Shown here: in pieces, positions 1 to 9,164 of the stretch
Position numbering within the stretch: position 1 is the first letter of the stretch
Layout of the letters: the number at the start of each line of letters is the position of its first letter
NCBI GenBank assembly: GCA_964371035.1
Contig: CAYJLG010000006.1
Span: forward strand, 1-64,000
From: UBA1535 sp964371035
GTDB lineage: Bacteria; Bacillota; Clostridia; Tissierellales; Sedimentibacteraceae
Direction: 5' to 3'
DNA length: 64,000 nt
Notes under the pieces: model-generated
Database searches by the model: none
What the model was told of the DNA's origin: nothing
What the model saw: the letters and a program-made list of their open reading frames with translations, nothing else
Program-made: the position numbers and the translations under genes

Positions 1-66
1 TCGTTTTCTCTATCTTTTTATTCTTTTTTCAGGTTCTGTTTTGATACAGCCCCTTAATCTATATTA

Positions 67-1710
67 TTAATAACCGAATCTACTTAACATAGTAGCCATT
101 TCTGCTCTAGAAAGCGCATCATCAGGAGCAAGTAATTGTCCAGGTTTACCTTGAATGATGCCTTCCTCTATTGCCCAAGCCATAGATTCAGTAGCCCATC
201 CAGGTACAGTATCACCATCCGCAAATTCACTAAATGTATTAGTTACAGTTTCGCTAACTCCTAAATAGTTTGCATATCTATATAAGAAAGTAACACATTG
301 AGCTCTTGTAAGGACCATATCAGGTGAAAACATTTCATCGCTAGTGCCTGTAGTTATTCCTAATTCCACCGCCCACTTTGTTGCATTAGTAAAATAATCG
401 TCTACCAACACATCAGTGAAGCTTCCATTTCCATTTATGATTGAATTTGGTCTCATACTGTATTCATACTGTGCTAGTGCATATACAAACATTGATCTTG
501 TCGCTAAATCATCTTGATTGAAAGTTGAAACATATTTTCCAGTAGTTTCATCTAGCGTCTTAACAAATTCTGTCATTCCATCATATGCACCTATGTTATT
601 TAAAAATTGAACACTATTATAATACCAATCATTTTCAGTAACATCATTAAATATCAAATCAGGTGTAATCGCTTCAGCTGATAAATCGACTGAAAACAAT
701 GATTTTCCAAAAGTATCTGCCACCCAAAGCGTATCACTTGAGTATACTAGCCCTATAGGCTTTATTGGATTGAACTCTTCAGTAGTTCCACCGCCTATAG
801 CTATCGTAGATACAACTCCATCTTTAATCATTCTTATAGCACTATTTCCTGTGTCAGAAACATAAATAGTATCTCCTATAGAGTATACTCCCATAGGTCC
901 ACTAAACATTGCCGATTCTAAGTTTCCATTTTGGAATCCACCAACATAAGCATCATCAAAATCATCATTAGGTGTTCCACCATCGTCAAATGTAGATTTT
1001 CCTGAAACTAGGCTAACTTCTCCGTTTTCTATCTTGCAAATTCTGTTGTTTCCAGTATCTGCAACATATACCACATCGTTTTCATCACACCATACATCTG
1101 TAGGTTCTCTGAATTGAGCTCTGCTATCCGATCCTAGTCTATCGCCTTCATCACTTCCTGCAAAAGTCGAAACATTTCCTTTTGTGTCTATTTTTCTGAT
1201 AAGATTATTATTAGCATCTGCAACCAATATGCTACCATCACTCATAGTAGCTAATCCCATAGGTCTGTCAAATCTAGATTTTGTGCCTTTTGAATTGCTA
1301 AATCCATCTCGTCCATCATAACCTACAGCAGTAGTTACAGTTTCTTCTTCCATATCGATGTATCTGATTGTATGACTTACTGGATCAGATACCGCATAAC
1401 CATTTAAGTAAGGAGTAATAGCCCACGGAGATTTAAACGAAGCTACATCTAAGCTACCATCTTTATAATTTGCAGCTGGATCTCCGTAAGAATCTGTAAA
1501 AGTCGTGTTGCCTGTTATTTTTTCTGTTTCCCCACTAGCATCTTGTTGCCAAATTGATTTGTTGTAATTATCAACAAAAATCAAAGTTCCATCTTCTAAC
1601 GAATATACATCTGATGGTTCAATAACATCAGGCAATTCCATAGCATATACAGTAGTAGTTCCAATCATCATGGCTATTGCTAAAAGCATTGATATAATTT
1701 TCTTTTTCAT
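67..1710 (-). CDS. Secreted SLH-domain protein with NHL-repeat propeller
   Basis: This 547-residue protein is probably anchored in the cell envelope. The N-terminus is a typical signal peptide (KKK, then a hydrophobic stretch ending near TTVYA at about residue 23). Residues about 60-340 hold repeated NHL-type blades, seen as recurring 'VxVADTGNNRIxKI' and 'FxxPxGV' motifs, which should form a beta-propeller. Residues about 355-547 hold three S-layer homology motifs (FNDVTENDWYYNSV, FTDVLVDDYFTNATKW, and a last one with GWATESMAWAIEEGIIQG and LSRAEMATML) that bind secondary cell wall polymers. The gene has its own good promoter just upstream and lies downstream of a BTAD-type regulator in the same direction. 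The ligand or role of the propeller is unknown. The domain calls are firm, the function is inferred. Confidence 0.85.
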   Translation of the reverse strand: MKKKIISMLLAIAMMIGTTTVYAMELPDVIEPSDVYSLEDGTLIFVDNYNKSIWQQDASGETEKITGNTTFTDSYGDPAANYKDGSLDVASFKSPWAITPYLNGYAVSDPVSHTIRYIDMEEETVTTAVGYDGRDGFSNSKGTKSRFDRPMGLATMSDGSILVADANNNLIRKIDTKGNVSTFAGSDEGDRLGSDSRAQFREPTDVWCDENDVVYVADTGNNRICKIENGEVSLVSGKSTFDDGGTPNDDFDDAYVGGFQNGNLESAMFSGPMGVYSIGDTIYVSDTGNSAIRMIKDGVVSTIAIGGGTTEEFNPIKPIGLVYSSDTLWVADTFGKSLFSVDLSAEAITPDLIFNDVTENDWYYNSVQFLNNIGAYDGMTEFVKTLDETTGKYVSTFNQDDLATRSMFVYALAQYEYSMRPNSIINGNGSFTDVLVDDYFTNATKWAVELGITTGTSDEMFSPDMVLTRAQCVTFLYRYANYLGVSETVTNTFSEFADGDTVPGWATESMAWAIEEGIIQGKPGQLLAPDDALSRAEMATMLSRFGY

Positions 1711-1747
1711 TGTAATATTCCTTTCGATTTGTTTTTTCAGTACCTCT

Positions 1748-1776
1748 ATTATAAATGAATTGTTTCAACATGTAAA
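1748..1776 (-). promoter_or_regulatory. Sigma-A promoter of the SLH protein gene
   Basis: On the minus strand TTTACA (1771-1776) is followed after exactly 17 bases by a perfect TATAAT (1748-1753). It sits about 40 bases before the start of the SLH gene, downstream of the start of the preceding regulator gene's own reading frame end, so the two genes can be transcribed separately. Confidence 0.6.
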
Positions 1777-1790
1777 GAAAAAGTTCATGT

Positions 1791-2981
1791 TTATTCTGTT
1801 TCGCCTTCTATTTGCATGTGTTTAAAATCAAATATGTAGCCTACATTTTCAGATTTGCTATAAAATGTGCTTTTTATTCGTTCCATAATTAATCTTCCAG
1901 TACTATAATTAGGTATGTTTGGCATCAACATTACATATTGAGTTAAACTATATCTAGCTATAACATCTCCTACTCTAAGTTTTTTACTTATCATATCAAG
2001 CAGATTTTTCATAGTTAAATCCATTTCCATAGGTGTTACTTCTTTTTCTTTTAAATGTTTTAGACTGACTACTATCAAAAAAATCGGTGTCCCTGTACGT
2101 CTAAAATTTCTTATATAAAGTTTATAAATATCTTTCAAAATTGAATAATCGCAAACTAATGCATCCTTTATATCATCACTTTCTTTTAAATCACGAAAAA
2201 TTGTTTCTGCACTATCTTCAATGCGCCTTTCCTGTACAATTAACTCTTTATAATAATCTATAATTTCAGTTGTTGGTTTAGCACCTAATTCAGAATAATA
2301 TAAAGAAGTTACAACTCTATAATGAGACATTGCTTCTTGTGGTTTTCCCAAATTCACAAGTGCATCCATCAGTTCCACATTTAACTTTGAATCTAAGTGA
2401 TCTATTTCAAGCGCACGTTTACAAGTACTAACAATCTCTGTGAATTCCTTGTTTATTTTCAAAAACCCAATATATTTTTGTATTGTATCGAAATACATAT
2501 TTCTAAAATACATTACTTTAGATATCGTGAGTTGATTTAATTCAGATTCATTTAGCAAGTCGCCCGAATACAAAAAAATGACTTCTTCAAACATTTTTTT
2601 TACTTCGCTTGAATATTTGTCAATTTTTTTCAGTTTATTGCAAATCTCTTCCAATTTAAAAATATCAGTAATGTTATTGTAATCCGTATTCCACATGTAT
2701 GCACTTTTTTTAGTTAAAATAGCATTTTTTAGTCCTACATCAAGCAAATCTTTTCTCAGCCTACTAACTAAAGTTTTCAATGTATTTTCAAGCTTAATAT
2801 CTTTGTTGTCATCCCAAAGAATATCGACCAAATTGCTTATCGACACAGTTTTTCCATAATTAATGATTAAATACTCTAGCAATAATTTCTTTTTTCTAGA
2901 CAGCTTTATTTTGTCAGTAGCATTTTCATTGTTTATCAAAACTCTAAACTCTCCAAAAACAAATATTTCTACTTTCAACAT
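1791..2981 (-). CDS. BTAD/SARP-type transcriptional regulator with GGDEF-like C-terminus
   Basis: The 396-residue protein starts with an OmpR-type winged helix (residues about 1-100, with LSRKKKLLLEYLI and LVSRLRKDL typical of SARP regulators). A bacterial transcriptional activator (BTAD) alpha-helical region follows at about 105-255, containing the characteristic CKRALEIDHLDSKLNVELMD and EAMSHYRVVTSLYYSELG stretches. The last ~120 residues (FLIVVSLKHL, KKLRVGDVIARYSLTQYVMLMP) resemble a GGDEF fold, but the GG(D/E)EF loop is replaced by LTQYVML, so diguanylate cyclase activity is not expected. AGGAG lies four bases before the start. It probably controls local envelope genes such as the adjacent SLH protein, but that is inference. 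Confidence 0.75.
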   Translation of the reverse strand: MLKVEIFVFGEFRVLINNENATDKIKLSRKKKLLLEYLIINYGKTVSISNLVDILWDDNKDIKLENTLKTLVSRLRKDLLDVGLKNAILTKKSAYMWNTDYNNITDIFKLEEICNKLKKIDKYSSEVKKMFEEVIFLYSGDLLNESELNQLTISKVMYFRNMYFDTIQKYIGFLKINKEFTEIVSTCKRALEIDHLDSKLNVELMDALVNLGKPQEAMSHYRVVTSLYYSELGAKPTTEIIDYYKELIVQERRIEDSAETIFRDLKESDDIKDALVCDYSILKDIYKLYIRNFRRTGTPIFLIVVSLKHLKEKEVTPMEMDLTMKNLLDMISKKLRVGDVIARYSLTQYVMLMPNIPNYSTGRLIMERIKSTFYSKSENVGYIFDFKHMQIEGETE

Positions 2982-3019
2982 TAAACTCCTTTCTAATCAG
3001 CATGTCTTTGCCACAATGC

Positions 3020-4381
3020 CTAGCTATTAGTAATTTTAACAAGTTTTGCAACAACTTCTGTATGCGTACTATGACAAAACATGTCTACTGGTTGTATTTC
3101 AGCAACTAAATAATTATTGTCTTGCAAAACCTTAATATCTCTTCCTAAAGTAGCTGCATTACACGAAACATACACTACAGTTTTTGGCGCTATCTCCACA
3201 ATTTCTTCTAACACTTCTATTTCACAACCTTTTCTTGGAGGATCAAGAATTACAACATCAGGATATATATCATTTTTTGCTAATTTAGGAAGTGTTTTTT
3301 CAACTCTTCCTACGTAAAAATCAGCGTTATCCACTTTGTTGCGTATTTTATTTTTATTTGCATCCTCAATAGACTGTTCAACCACTTCTATTCCATATAC
3401 CTTTTTTGCTCTTGTTGCTGCTAACAGAGAAATTGTACCTATCCCACAATATAAATCAAAACATATATCGTCTTTTTCCAAAGCCGCAAATTCCAAAGCT
3501 ATATTATACAAAATTTCAGTCTGTATAGTATTTACCTGAAAAAAAGTATGTGGTGATAAAACAAATTCTAATTCACCTAAAAATTCTGAAATAGTGCCAT
3601 CGCCATACAAAATATTGTTTTTATTTCCCAATATATTCCTTGTATTTCCATTAATATTTTGTATTATCGTCTTGATACTGTTTTCCCTACGCACTATCTC
3701 TTTTGCCATATCACAAAGTTTTGAAATATTTTCATCCTTTGTGACTATTATAAGCATTATTTCTGCTTTTTTATTTGTTCTTATTACAATATGTTTTACA
3801 TTTCCCGTATTTGTTTTTTTATCAAAAGGCTTTACTCTATAATCTAAAAACACTTGTTTTACAACATTGACAACCCTATCGGCTGCAACGCTTTGTATCA
3901 TACACCTGTCTATATCTACTGTTTTGTGTGTGCCTTGTTCATAAGTTCCTATAATTATGCTCTCATTGTAACTTTTTACATTAAATGCAGTTTTATTTCT
4001 GTATCTATAAGGAATTTCCATACCTACAGTATCTTTAATCAATGTATTTTCCAAGGCTACTCCCGCCTTTATTAGTTGTGCTATAGCATTATTTCTTTTG
4101 AACTCCAGCTGCTTTTTATAATCCATCATCATTAATAAACATCCACCACAACTTGAAAAATGATCACACTGAGGCGTTGTTCTATAATTTGACTTTGATT
4201 CTATTTCTAATATGTTTGCTAATGCATAACTCTTTTTCACCTCTATCACTTCAACTTTAACAATGTCTCCGATTACAGCACCTTCTACAAACACAACGAA
4301 ATCGTCAACTTTTCCAACACCTTTTCCTAAATAATTCATATCAACTATTTCTAACACTAATATATCATTAAATTTAACCAT
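3020..4381 (-). CDS. rlmD: 23S rRNA (uracil-C5)-methyltransferase, RlmD/RumA type
   Basis: This is a SAM-dependent tRNA/rRNA uracil-5-methyltransferase of the TrmA/RumA family. An N-terminal TRAM domain (LEIVDMNYLGKGVGKV, VEGAVIGDIVKVEV) is followed by the iron-sulfur cluster cysteines C72, C78, C81 and a fourth in the DRCMIQS segment. The Rossmann methyltransferase part has FDLYCGIGTISLL (SAM binding), ILDPPRKG, and the nucleophile in VSCNAATLGRD near residue 407. I chose the ATG at 4381 because AGGTG stands right before it and TRAM begins there. An upstream in-frame start (4432) would add 17 unlikely residues. Members modify U1939 (RlmD) or both U747 and U1939 (RlmCD). The sequence does not tell which. 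Confidence 0.9.
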   Translation of the reverse strand: MVKFNDILVLEIVDMNYLGKGVGKVDDFVVFVEGAVIGDIVKVEVIEVKKSYALANILEIESKSNYRTTPQCDHFSSCGGCLLMMMDYKKQLEFKRNNAIAQLIKAGVALENTLIKDTVGMEIPYRYRNKTAFNVKSYNESIIIGTYEQGTHKTVDIDRCMIQSVAADRVVNVVKQVFLDYRVKPFDKKTNTGNVKHIVIRTNKKAEIMLIIVTKDENISKLCDMAKEIVRRENSIKTIIQNINGNTRNILGNKNNILYGDGTISEFLGELEFVLSPHTFFQVNTIQTEILYNIALEFAALEKDDICFDLYCGIGTISLLAATRAKKVYGIEVVEQSIEDANKNKIRNKVDNADFYVGRVEKTLPKLAKNDIYPDVVILDPPRKGCEIEVLEEIVEIAPKTVVYVSCNAATLGRDIKVLQDNNYLVAEIQPVDMFCHSTHTEVVAKLVKITNS

Positions 4382-4547
4382 ATCACACCTAATAAAATAA
4401 GTATTTTTATTATTATAATACCATATTTGCAACTAAAATAAAAGTTTTTTTGCTTTTAATTAATATTTATGTGTTTTAAAATTTATTGCTTTATTTTTTG
4501 ATTGTTTTGTTATATAATACTAAAATAACTTTAGTATGAGGTGTTTT

Positions 4548-5909
4548 ATGAAGCTGATTTATAATCTTTTTTTATTGCTTCTAATAGGACTTTTTTCATC
4601 TACACTTTTTTTTGAACTTTCTCCTATTGATTATAGCAGTTTAGTAGTAGTAGAAGCGCCAGATCCGATGATTTCATTTGATGTAGCTACAGATGTCAAT
4701 AAACGATTACTAAATCCTAGCGATTTAGTTTTACAACATTTTGCAGATTCAGAAATGGAATTATCTAACATCCCTAATTCATTGTTTTCTGTAAATATTT
4801 ATCAAGGCGATGTGATGATTTTAGAAAATTTAACAGACCTTGAAGATACTACTATTTCTATTGGAAATGAGGTTCAAATCATAGGTCCTGAATTTCCACT
4901 TACTACTACGCTAAATATAAGCAATGAAAAATTAAACTTAAAAGATGGCAAATATTCTTTACATATTTCATCAAATATTGTTGAAAATTCTGAAGAAAAT
5001 ACTGTAATTATAGATGTAGAATATGATTCAGGTTATTTGTATTATAAAGCTACTAACGACTTAATTCCTAACGTTAGAGCAGGTACTACTTTTTACTATA
5101 AAGCAAAAGATGAAAACCTACTTATACCTATAAGCAAATTTTACAATTTTAACGAAGCTCTAAATGGCTATATTTTAAATGTATTGCAAAGCAACCCAGT
5201 TGATGAAAACTTTGAAACTGCTATTGCTGATGTTAAAGAATATATGTATACTGGTGGTAACTTGATGTATATCGAAATGCCTTTAGAAAGTGATTTTTAC
5301 AATTCAGATCCTATACAAGGACAATTGGCATACGAAGCTCTTATAAAAACCACTTTTGCTATGAGCCAATATTTGTTTGTAGATAGCATTCGTATTTATG
5401 TTGGAGATAATTATGCTGAAACATATTTTGGAGGTGTGTCAATCGGCGAAGACATATATAGATCCTCTCATCCTATCATTTATGCAGGATATAAAGCAGG
5501 AGATAGGATGTATCTATATGAAGAAAATACAACTATTGATGCTACACAAGATATTAAAACAGTCATCGGCTTAATCTTTGATTATTATAATAAACAACTA
5601 CCTGTGTATGCTAAAAGCCCGATACCTGAGGATCTGATAGTGCAAGATGTATCTTTAACGAATGGAGTACTAAGTATAGATTTTAACGATGTGTTTTTAA
5701 GTGCCCATGACAACCAAATGAAAAAAGAATTTATGCTTGACTCATTAATTTATACTTTGACTTCGATTCCTAATACGAATAGCATTTATATAACCATAAA
5801 CGGTGAAAATGTAGAAGATTTTCTTGACAATGTAGATTTAAGTATGCCTTTAACTGCACCTTTGTACATTAACCCTGAAACACCACAAACGCTGGATGTT
5901 GTCGAATAA
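4548..5909 (+). CDS. Membrane-anchored or secreted GerMN-domain protein
   Basis: A single N-terminal hydrophobic segment (LIYNLFLLLLIGLFSSTLFF) acts as a signal anchor. The rest is extracytoplasmic. The C-terminal ~120 residues (NNKQLPVYAKSPIPEDL region, LTNGVLSIDFNDVFL, EFMLDSLIYTLTSIPNTNSI, ITINGE) form a clear GerMN domain, a fold found in germination/sporulation and lipoprotein LpqB families. A second, more divergent copy precedes it (LNGYILNVLQSNP ... VDSIRIYVGDN). The ATG at 4548 follows GAGGTG at 4538-4543 and is preferred to an in-frame ATG at 4536 that overlaps the ribosome site. TATAAT at 4513-4518 is a likely -10 box. It is transcribed away from rlmD and ends in a strong bidirectional terminator. 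Function unknown beyond peptidoglycan or envelope association. Confidence 0.75.
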   Translation: MKLIYNLFLLLLIGLFSSTLFFELSPIDYSSLVVVEAPDPMISFDVATDVNKRLLNPSDLVLQHFADSEMELSNIPNSLFSVNIYQGDVMILENLTDLEDTTISIGNEVQIIGPEFPLTTTLNISNEKLNLKDGKYSLHISSNIVENSEENTVIIDVEYDSGYLYYKATNDLIPNVRAGTTFYYKAKDENLLIPISKFYNFNEALNGYILNVLQSNPVDENFETAIADVKEYMYTGGNLMYIEMPLESDFYNSDPIQGQLAYEALIKTTFAMSQYLFVDSIRIYVGDNYAETYFGGVSIGEDIYRSSHPIIYAGYKAGDRMYLYEENTTIDATQDIKTVIGLIFDYYNKQLPVYAKSPIPEDLIVQDVSLTNGVLSIDFNDVFLSAHDNQMKKEFMLDSLIYTLTSIPNTNSIYITINGENVEDFLDNVDLSMPLTAPLYINPETPQTLDVVE

Positions 5910-5930
5910 ACTTATTTTAATTTGAACAAA

Positions 5931-5961
5931 AAAACATAGGAATTCATCGTTCCTATGTTTT
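5931..5961. terminator. Bidirectional rho-independent terminator
   Basis: Arms AAAACATAGGAA and TTCCTATGTTTT pair around a short loop, with an A-run on the left and a T-run on the right. It can end both the GerMN gene (plus) and the whiA-HPr transcript (minus), which converge here. Confidence 0.8.
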
Positions 5962-5983
5962 TTATATCGTTTAAATATGAATG

Positions 5984-6250
5984 TTATTCTTCTTCTGTCA
6001 ATGAAGCTAAAAATTGTGAAAGTTCTACTATTGCTCTATCTTCATCTGGACCTTTTGTAAGAATAATTACTTCATCATCTTGATGAACTCCAAGAGCCAT
6101 GATCCCTATAATACTTTTTCCATTTGCTTCTTGAATTTCTTTTTTCAAAATGATTTCGCAATCATATTCTCTGGATTTTTTAACAAACATTGCAGCAGGT
6201 CTTGCATGTAGGCCTACTTTATTTTTTATTTTTACAGCTTGTGATCTCAT
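5984..6250 (-). CDS. HPr-family phosphocarrier protein
   Basis: The 88-residue protein matches HPr length and fold. The active histidine is in KVGLHARPAAMFV (His15 site), and the regulatory serine site is in NGKSIIGIMALG (Ser46 site), so both the PTS phosphorylation and HprK/P regulation sites are present. This separates it from Crh, which lacks the histidine. It follows whiA by only three bases (stop TAA, then GTT, then ATG), with GAGAGGGTGA inside the whiA end acting as its ribosome site, so the two are translationally coupled. Phosphorelay to sugar transporters or regulators is the family role. No PTS enzymes are in the window, so a regulatory role is also possible. Confidence 0.88.
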   Translation of the reverse strand: MRSQAVKIKNKVGLHARPAAMFVKKSREYDCEIILKKEIQEANGKSIIGIMALGVHQDDEVIILTKGPDEDRAIVELSQFLASLTEEE

Positions 6251-6253
6251 AAC

Positions 6254-7210
6254 TTATTCACCCTCTCTTAATAATATTTCTTCTGCAATTTTTTCTATTT
6301 TTTTTAATCTATGATTCACTCCAGATTTGCCTAATGGCGGTTCCATCATTTCTCCTAGTTGCTTAAGACCCGCACCTTCATTTTCTAGTCGCAAATATGC
6401 TACTTCTTTTAGTTCAATCGGCAATCTATCTAATATATTATGTTTTTTCAATAACAATATACTGTTTTTCTGTCGTACAAAGGCATGCACTATTTTATCT
6501 AGATTTGCGGTCTCACAATTTACTATTCTATTGATACTATTTTTTGTTTCTTTAATAGCTTTAGTATTTTCGTATTTAAGAAGTGAATTATATGCTTTCA
6601 TAACATTTAATAAGTCAACTATTTTAATGCTATTTTTAATGTATGTGATAAAATTTTCTTTTCTTAATACAATTTTTGCATCTAATTCAAATCTACCTAG
6701 TAACTTTTTTAAGCTTTCGCAATGTTCATTTCGATTATTTACAAATTCGACATGATATGATTTATCTGGATCACTAAGCGATCCGCAACCTAAAAATGCG
6801 CCTCTTATGTATGCTCTTGCACAACAACTTTTTTTAATTAATTCATTTGGTATTCCATAATTTAAGTCTAAAATGTTAATAGTATCATTTTTATTTAATA
6901 ATGTGTCATTCAAGAGACGTTCAACAATATCACTACCAGCAATAACGCTATAAACGTTATTCTTTTTTAATCTATTTGATTTTATTACAGAAATTTCACT
7001 ATTAACATCATACAACAATTTAATCATTTTAAACAATCTTCTTGCCGTAGCTGAATTTTCAGTCATGAAATCGATGTCAAATTTGCTAAATCCTTTTAGT
7101 GATATTACTCCCATCGTACGTACTAACGCTGCCAATTCAGCTTTAGCACAGCAGTTATTTTCTAATTCTAACCTACTTAGTTCATTTTTACATCTTGATG
7201 AAAAAGTCAT
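6254..7210 (-). CDS. whiA: DNA-binding protein WhiA
   Basis: The 318-residue protein carries the WhiA N-terminal homing-endonuclease-like domain (FSSRCKNELSRLE, CCAKAELAALVRTMGVI, CCARAYIRGAFLGCGSLSDP) and the C-terminal helix-turn-helix (LPIELKEVAYLRLEN, LKQLGEMMEPPLGKSGVNHRLKKIEKIA). WhiA is a conserved Gram-positive protein linked to cell division and chromosome segregation. In most Firmicutes it follows rapZ and yvcK. Here those two are absent and a THUMP methyltransferase gene precedes it, while the usual downstream HPr/Crh-type gene is kept. A TATAAT at 7243-7248 suggests its own promoter. Confidence 0.93.
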   Translation of the reverse strand: MTFSSRCKNELSRLELENNCCAKAELAALVRTMGVISLKGFSKFDIDFMTENSATARRLFKMIKLLYDVNSEISVIKSNRLKKNNVYSVIAGSDIVERLLNDTLLNKNDTINILDLNYGIPNELIKKSCCARAYIRGAFLGCGSLSDPDKSYHVEFVNNRNEHCESLKKLLGRFELDAKIVLRKENFITYIKNSIKIVDLLNVMKAYNSLLKYENTKAIKETKNSINRIVNCETANLDKIVHAFVRQKNSILLLKKHNILDRLPIELKEVAYLRLENEGAGLKQLGEMMEPPLGKSGVNHRLKKIEKIAEEILLREGE

Positions 7211-7304
7211 ATTATTTCAACTCCCATAGATACGCTAAGTTCATTATATCACAACATAATAGTAAATAAAAGTAAAATTTGCAAGTTTAAAACATATAGT
7301 TACT

Positions 7305-8450
7305 CTAATCTAACTGTGGTTTTTTTCCAAAATATTGGTAAAATTCTACTTTTACATCTCCATTGAAGAGTTTTCGTTTTCTATCTGCTTTCTTTCCATA
7401 ATCTGTTTCAAACTTTTCTGAAGAAGTAATAATATAATTTGACCATGTATCATCTTTGCCAAAAATTCTACCTATGGATTTATGAATGGCAGTTATGTCT
7501 TCCGCACTACCTATTCGCTCTCCGTAAGGTGGATTCGTGATTAAAACTCCCCCAGCAAATGGAGTCTTTGCCATAGTATTAATATCTTTCACTTCAAATT
7601 TTATACAATCGCTAACGCCAGCTTCTTCTGCGTTGTTTCTTGCAATTGTAATTGCTCTTTTGCTTATATCATATGCGAATATTTTTAACTCGCAATCCAA
7701 ATCTATTTTTTTTCTCGCTTCTGATTTTTCTTTTTTAAAATCATCTGGATTTACATTTTTCCAATTTTCAGCTGCAAATTTTCGATTTAATCCCGCTGCA
7801 ATATTTCTACCTATCAGTGCTGCCTCTATAGGGATCGTCCCTGAACCACACATAGGATCTAATAATATCCTATCTTTATTCCAATAACTAAGTTGAATCA
7901 ATGCTGCCGCCATAGTTTCTTTTAGTGGAGCTATAGTAGAATTCTCTCTATATCCTCTTTTAAACAATCCTTCTCTTGCACCTGTAGTATCTACAGCTAC
8001 AGTTACTATATCTTTATGTAGCGTTATCAGTATAGTAAATTCTGCTCCTGTTTTAGGAAACCATTCTATATTGTAATGTTCTGACATTTTTTTTACGATT
8101 GCTTTTTCTGCTATAGATTGGCAATCTGGTACACTAAACAACTTCGATTTAACAGATTTTCCCTTTACAACAAACTTAGCATCTTCATGCATCCATTTTT
8201 CCCAAGGCAATTCATATATTTGAGAAAATAACTCCTCAAAACTCAATGCTTTAAATCTATCCATAATTAGCATTATTCGTTCAGCTGAACGCAAATTTAT
8301 ATTTGTTTTTGCTATATCTTTGATTTCTCCATCAAAAAAAATCCATCCATTATCAGTTTCAATATTTTCATACTCTAGAGATTGCAGTTCCCTTTTTACG
8401 ACTGCTTCAAGGCCAAAAGTGCATACAGCAGCCAATTTAATTTTTTCCAT
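7305..8450 (-). CDS. THUMP-domain class I SAM-dependent RNA methyltransferase (RlmL/YpsC-like)
   Basis: The N-terminal ~150 residues form a ferredoxin-like plus THUMP RNA-binding module (TFGLEAVVKRELQSL, ERIMLIMDRFKALSFEELF). The methyltransferase domain follows with LLDPMCGSGTIPIEAA (SAM site, near residue 195), FAYDISKRAITIARNNAEEAG and the catalytic ITNPPYGERIG (near residue 304), an N2-guanine/N6-adenine type NPPY motif. The 381-residue length equals the Bacillus YpsC family, whose E. coli relative RlmL modifies G2445 of 23S rRNA. The gene is eight bases after the phosphoesterase gene, so co-transcribed with it. Confidence 0.88.
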   Translation of the reverse strand: MEKIKLAAVCTFGLEAVVKRELQSLEYENIETDNGWIFFDGEIKDIAKTNINLRSAERIMLIMDRFKALSFEELFSQIYELPWEKWMHEDAKFVVKGKSVKSKLFSVPDCQSIAEKAIVKKMSEHYNIEWFPKTGAEFTILITLHKDIVTVAVDTTGAREGLFKRGYRENSTIAPLKETMAAALIQLSYWNKDRILLDPMCGSGTIPIEAALIGRNIAAGLNRKFAAENWKNVNPDDFKKEKSEARKKIDLDCELKIFAYDISKRAITIARNNAEEAGVSDCIKFEVKDINTMAKTPFAGGVLITNPPYGERIGSAEDITAIHKSIGRIFGKDDTWSNYIITSSEKFETDYGKKADRKRKLFNGDVKVEFYQYFGKKPQLD

Positions 8451-8458
8451 AATTCTCC

Positions 8459-9148
8459 TTACAATGCTAATTTTTTTAAATCAAAATTCAAATAATCAGA
8501 AGCCACACATAAAAATTCTGTATTTGACACTTTACCTTCAACTGCAGTTTTATGCCCCTCTTTTCCGTGCAAATGTCCATAAATGCATATATCTACTCCA
8601 TATTTTTCTAAAAGAGACACGAAAGCATTAGGTTTTTTATCTGCATAAAATGGTGGGTAGTGTAGCATTACTATTTTTTTACCGCTAAATCCCATCGAAA
8701 AATTCAAAGCATGCTCTAATCGGTTAAATTCTCTTTCAAAAATTTTCTTATCTTGAGCAGTTAAATTTATAGAATTAGAATCCCATCCCCTGACACCTGT
8801 GATAAAAAATCCATCATCTATTATATGATCATTAACTAAAAAGTCAATCGTGCTAAAATTTAGCCCTAACAGTTTATTTTTTGTTGCCCACCAATAATCA
8901 TGATTACCTCTAATCATAATTTTTTTTCCTGGCAAAATTTCAAGATTTCCTAAATCTACTTTTGCATCTTCTAGCTTCATAGCCCAAGATATGTCTCCAG
9001 GGATTAAAACAATATCATCTTTTGTAACTTTCTTTTCCCAATTCGCAAAAATCTTATCCTCATGTTCTATCCAGTTTTCCCCAAAAATATCCATCGGTTT
9101 TTGTTTTGTTGAATCAAGATGTAAATCACCTATTGCATAAATTGCCAT
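8459..9148 (-). CDS. Calcineurin-like metallophosphoesterase
   Basis: A 229-residue cytoplasmic phosphoesterase with the metal-binding signatures in order: GDLHLD (D-x-H), IPGDISW (GD), RGNHDYWW (GNHD), MLHYPP and YGHLHG (GHxH). These coordinate a two-metal centre. There is no signal peptide or membrane segment. It is sandwiched between the YhaN-like ATPase gene and the THUMP methyltransferase gene with 16- and 8-base gaps. The substrate cannot be read from the sequence. Confidence 0.85.
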   Translation of the reverse strand: MAIYAIGDLHLDSTKQKPMDIFGENWIEHEDKIFANWEKKVTKDDIVLIPGDISWAMKLEDAKVDLGNLEILPGKKIMIRGNHDYWWATKNKLLGLNFSTIDFLVNDHIIDDGFFITGVRGWDSNSINLTAQDKKIFEREFNRLEHALNFSMGFSGKKIVMLHYPPFYADKKPNAFVSLLEKYGVDICIYGHLHGKEGHKTAVEGKVSNTEFLCVASDYLNFDLKKLAL

Positions 9149-9164
9149 AATAACTTTCTTCCAA

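Noticed and set aside
1..66. Terminator after the SLH gene
   Set aside because: Only a four-base stem (CTGT/ACAG) is present before an A-rich tail, too weak to call.
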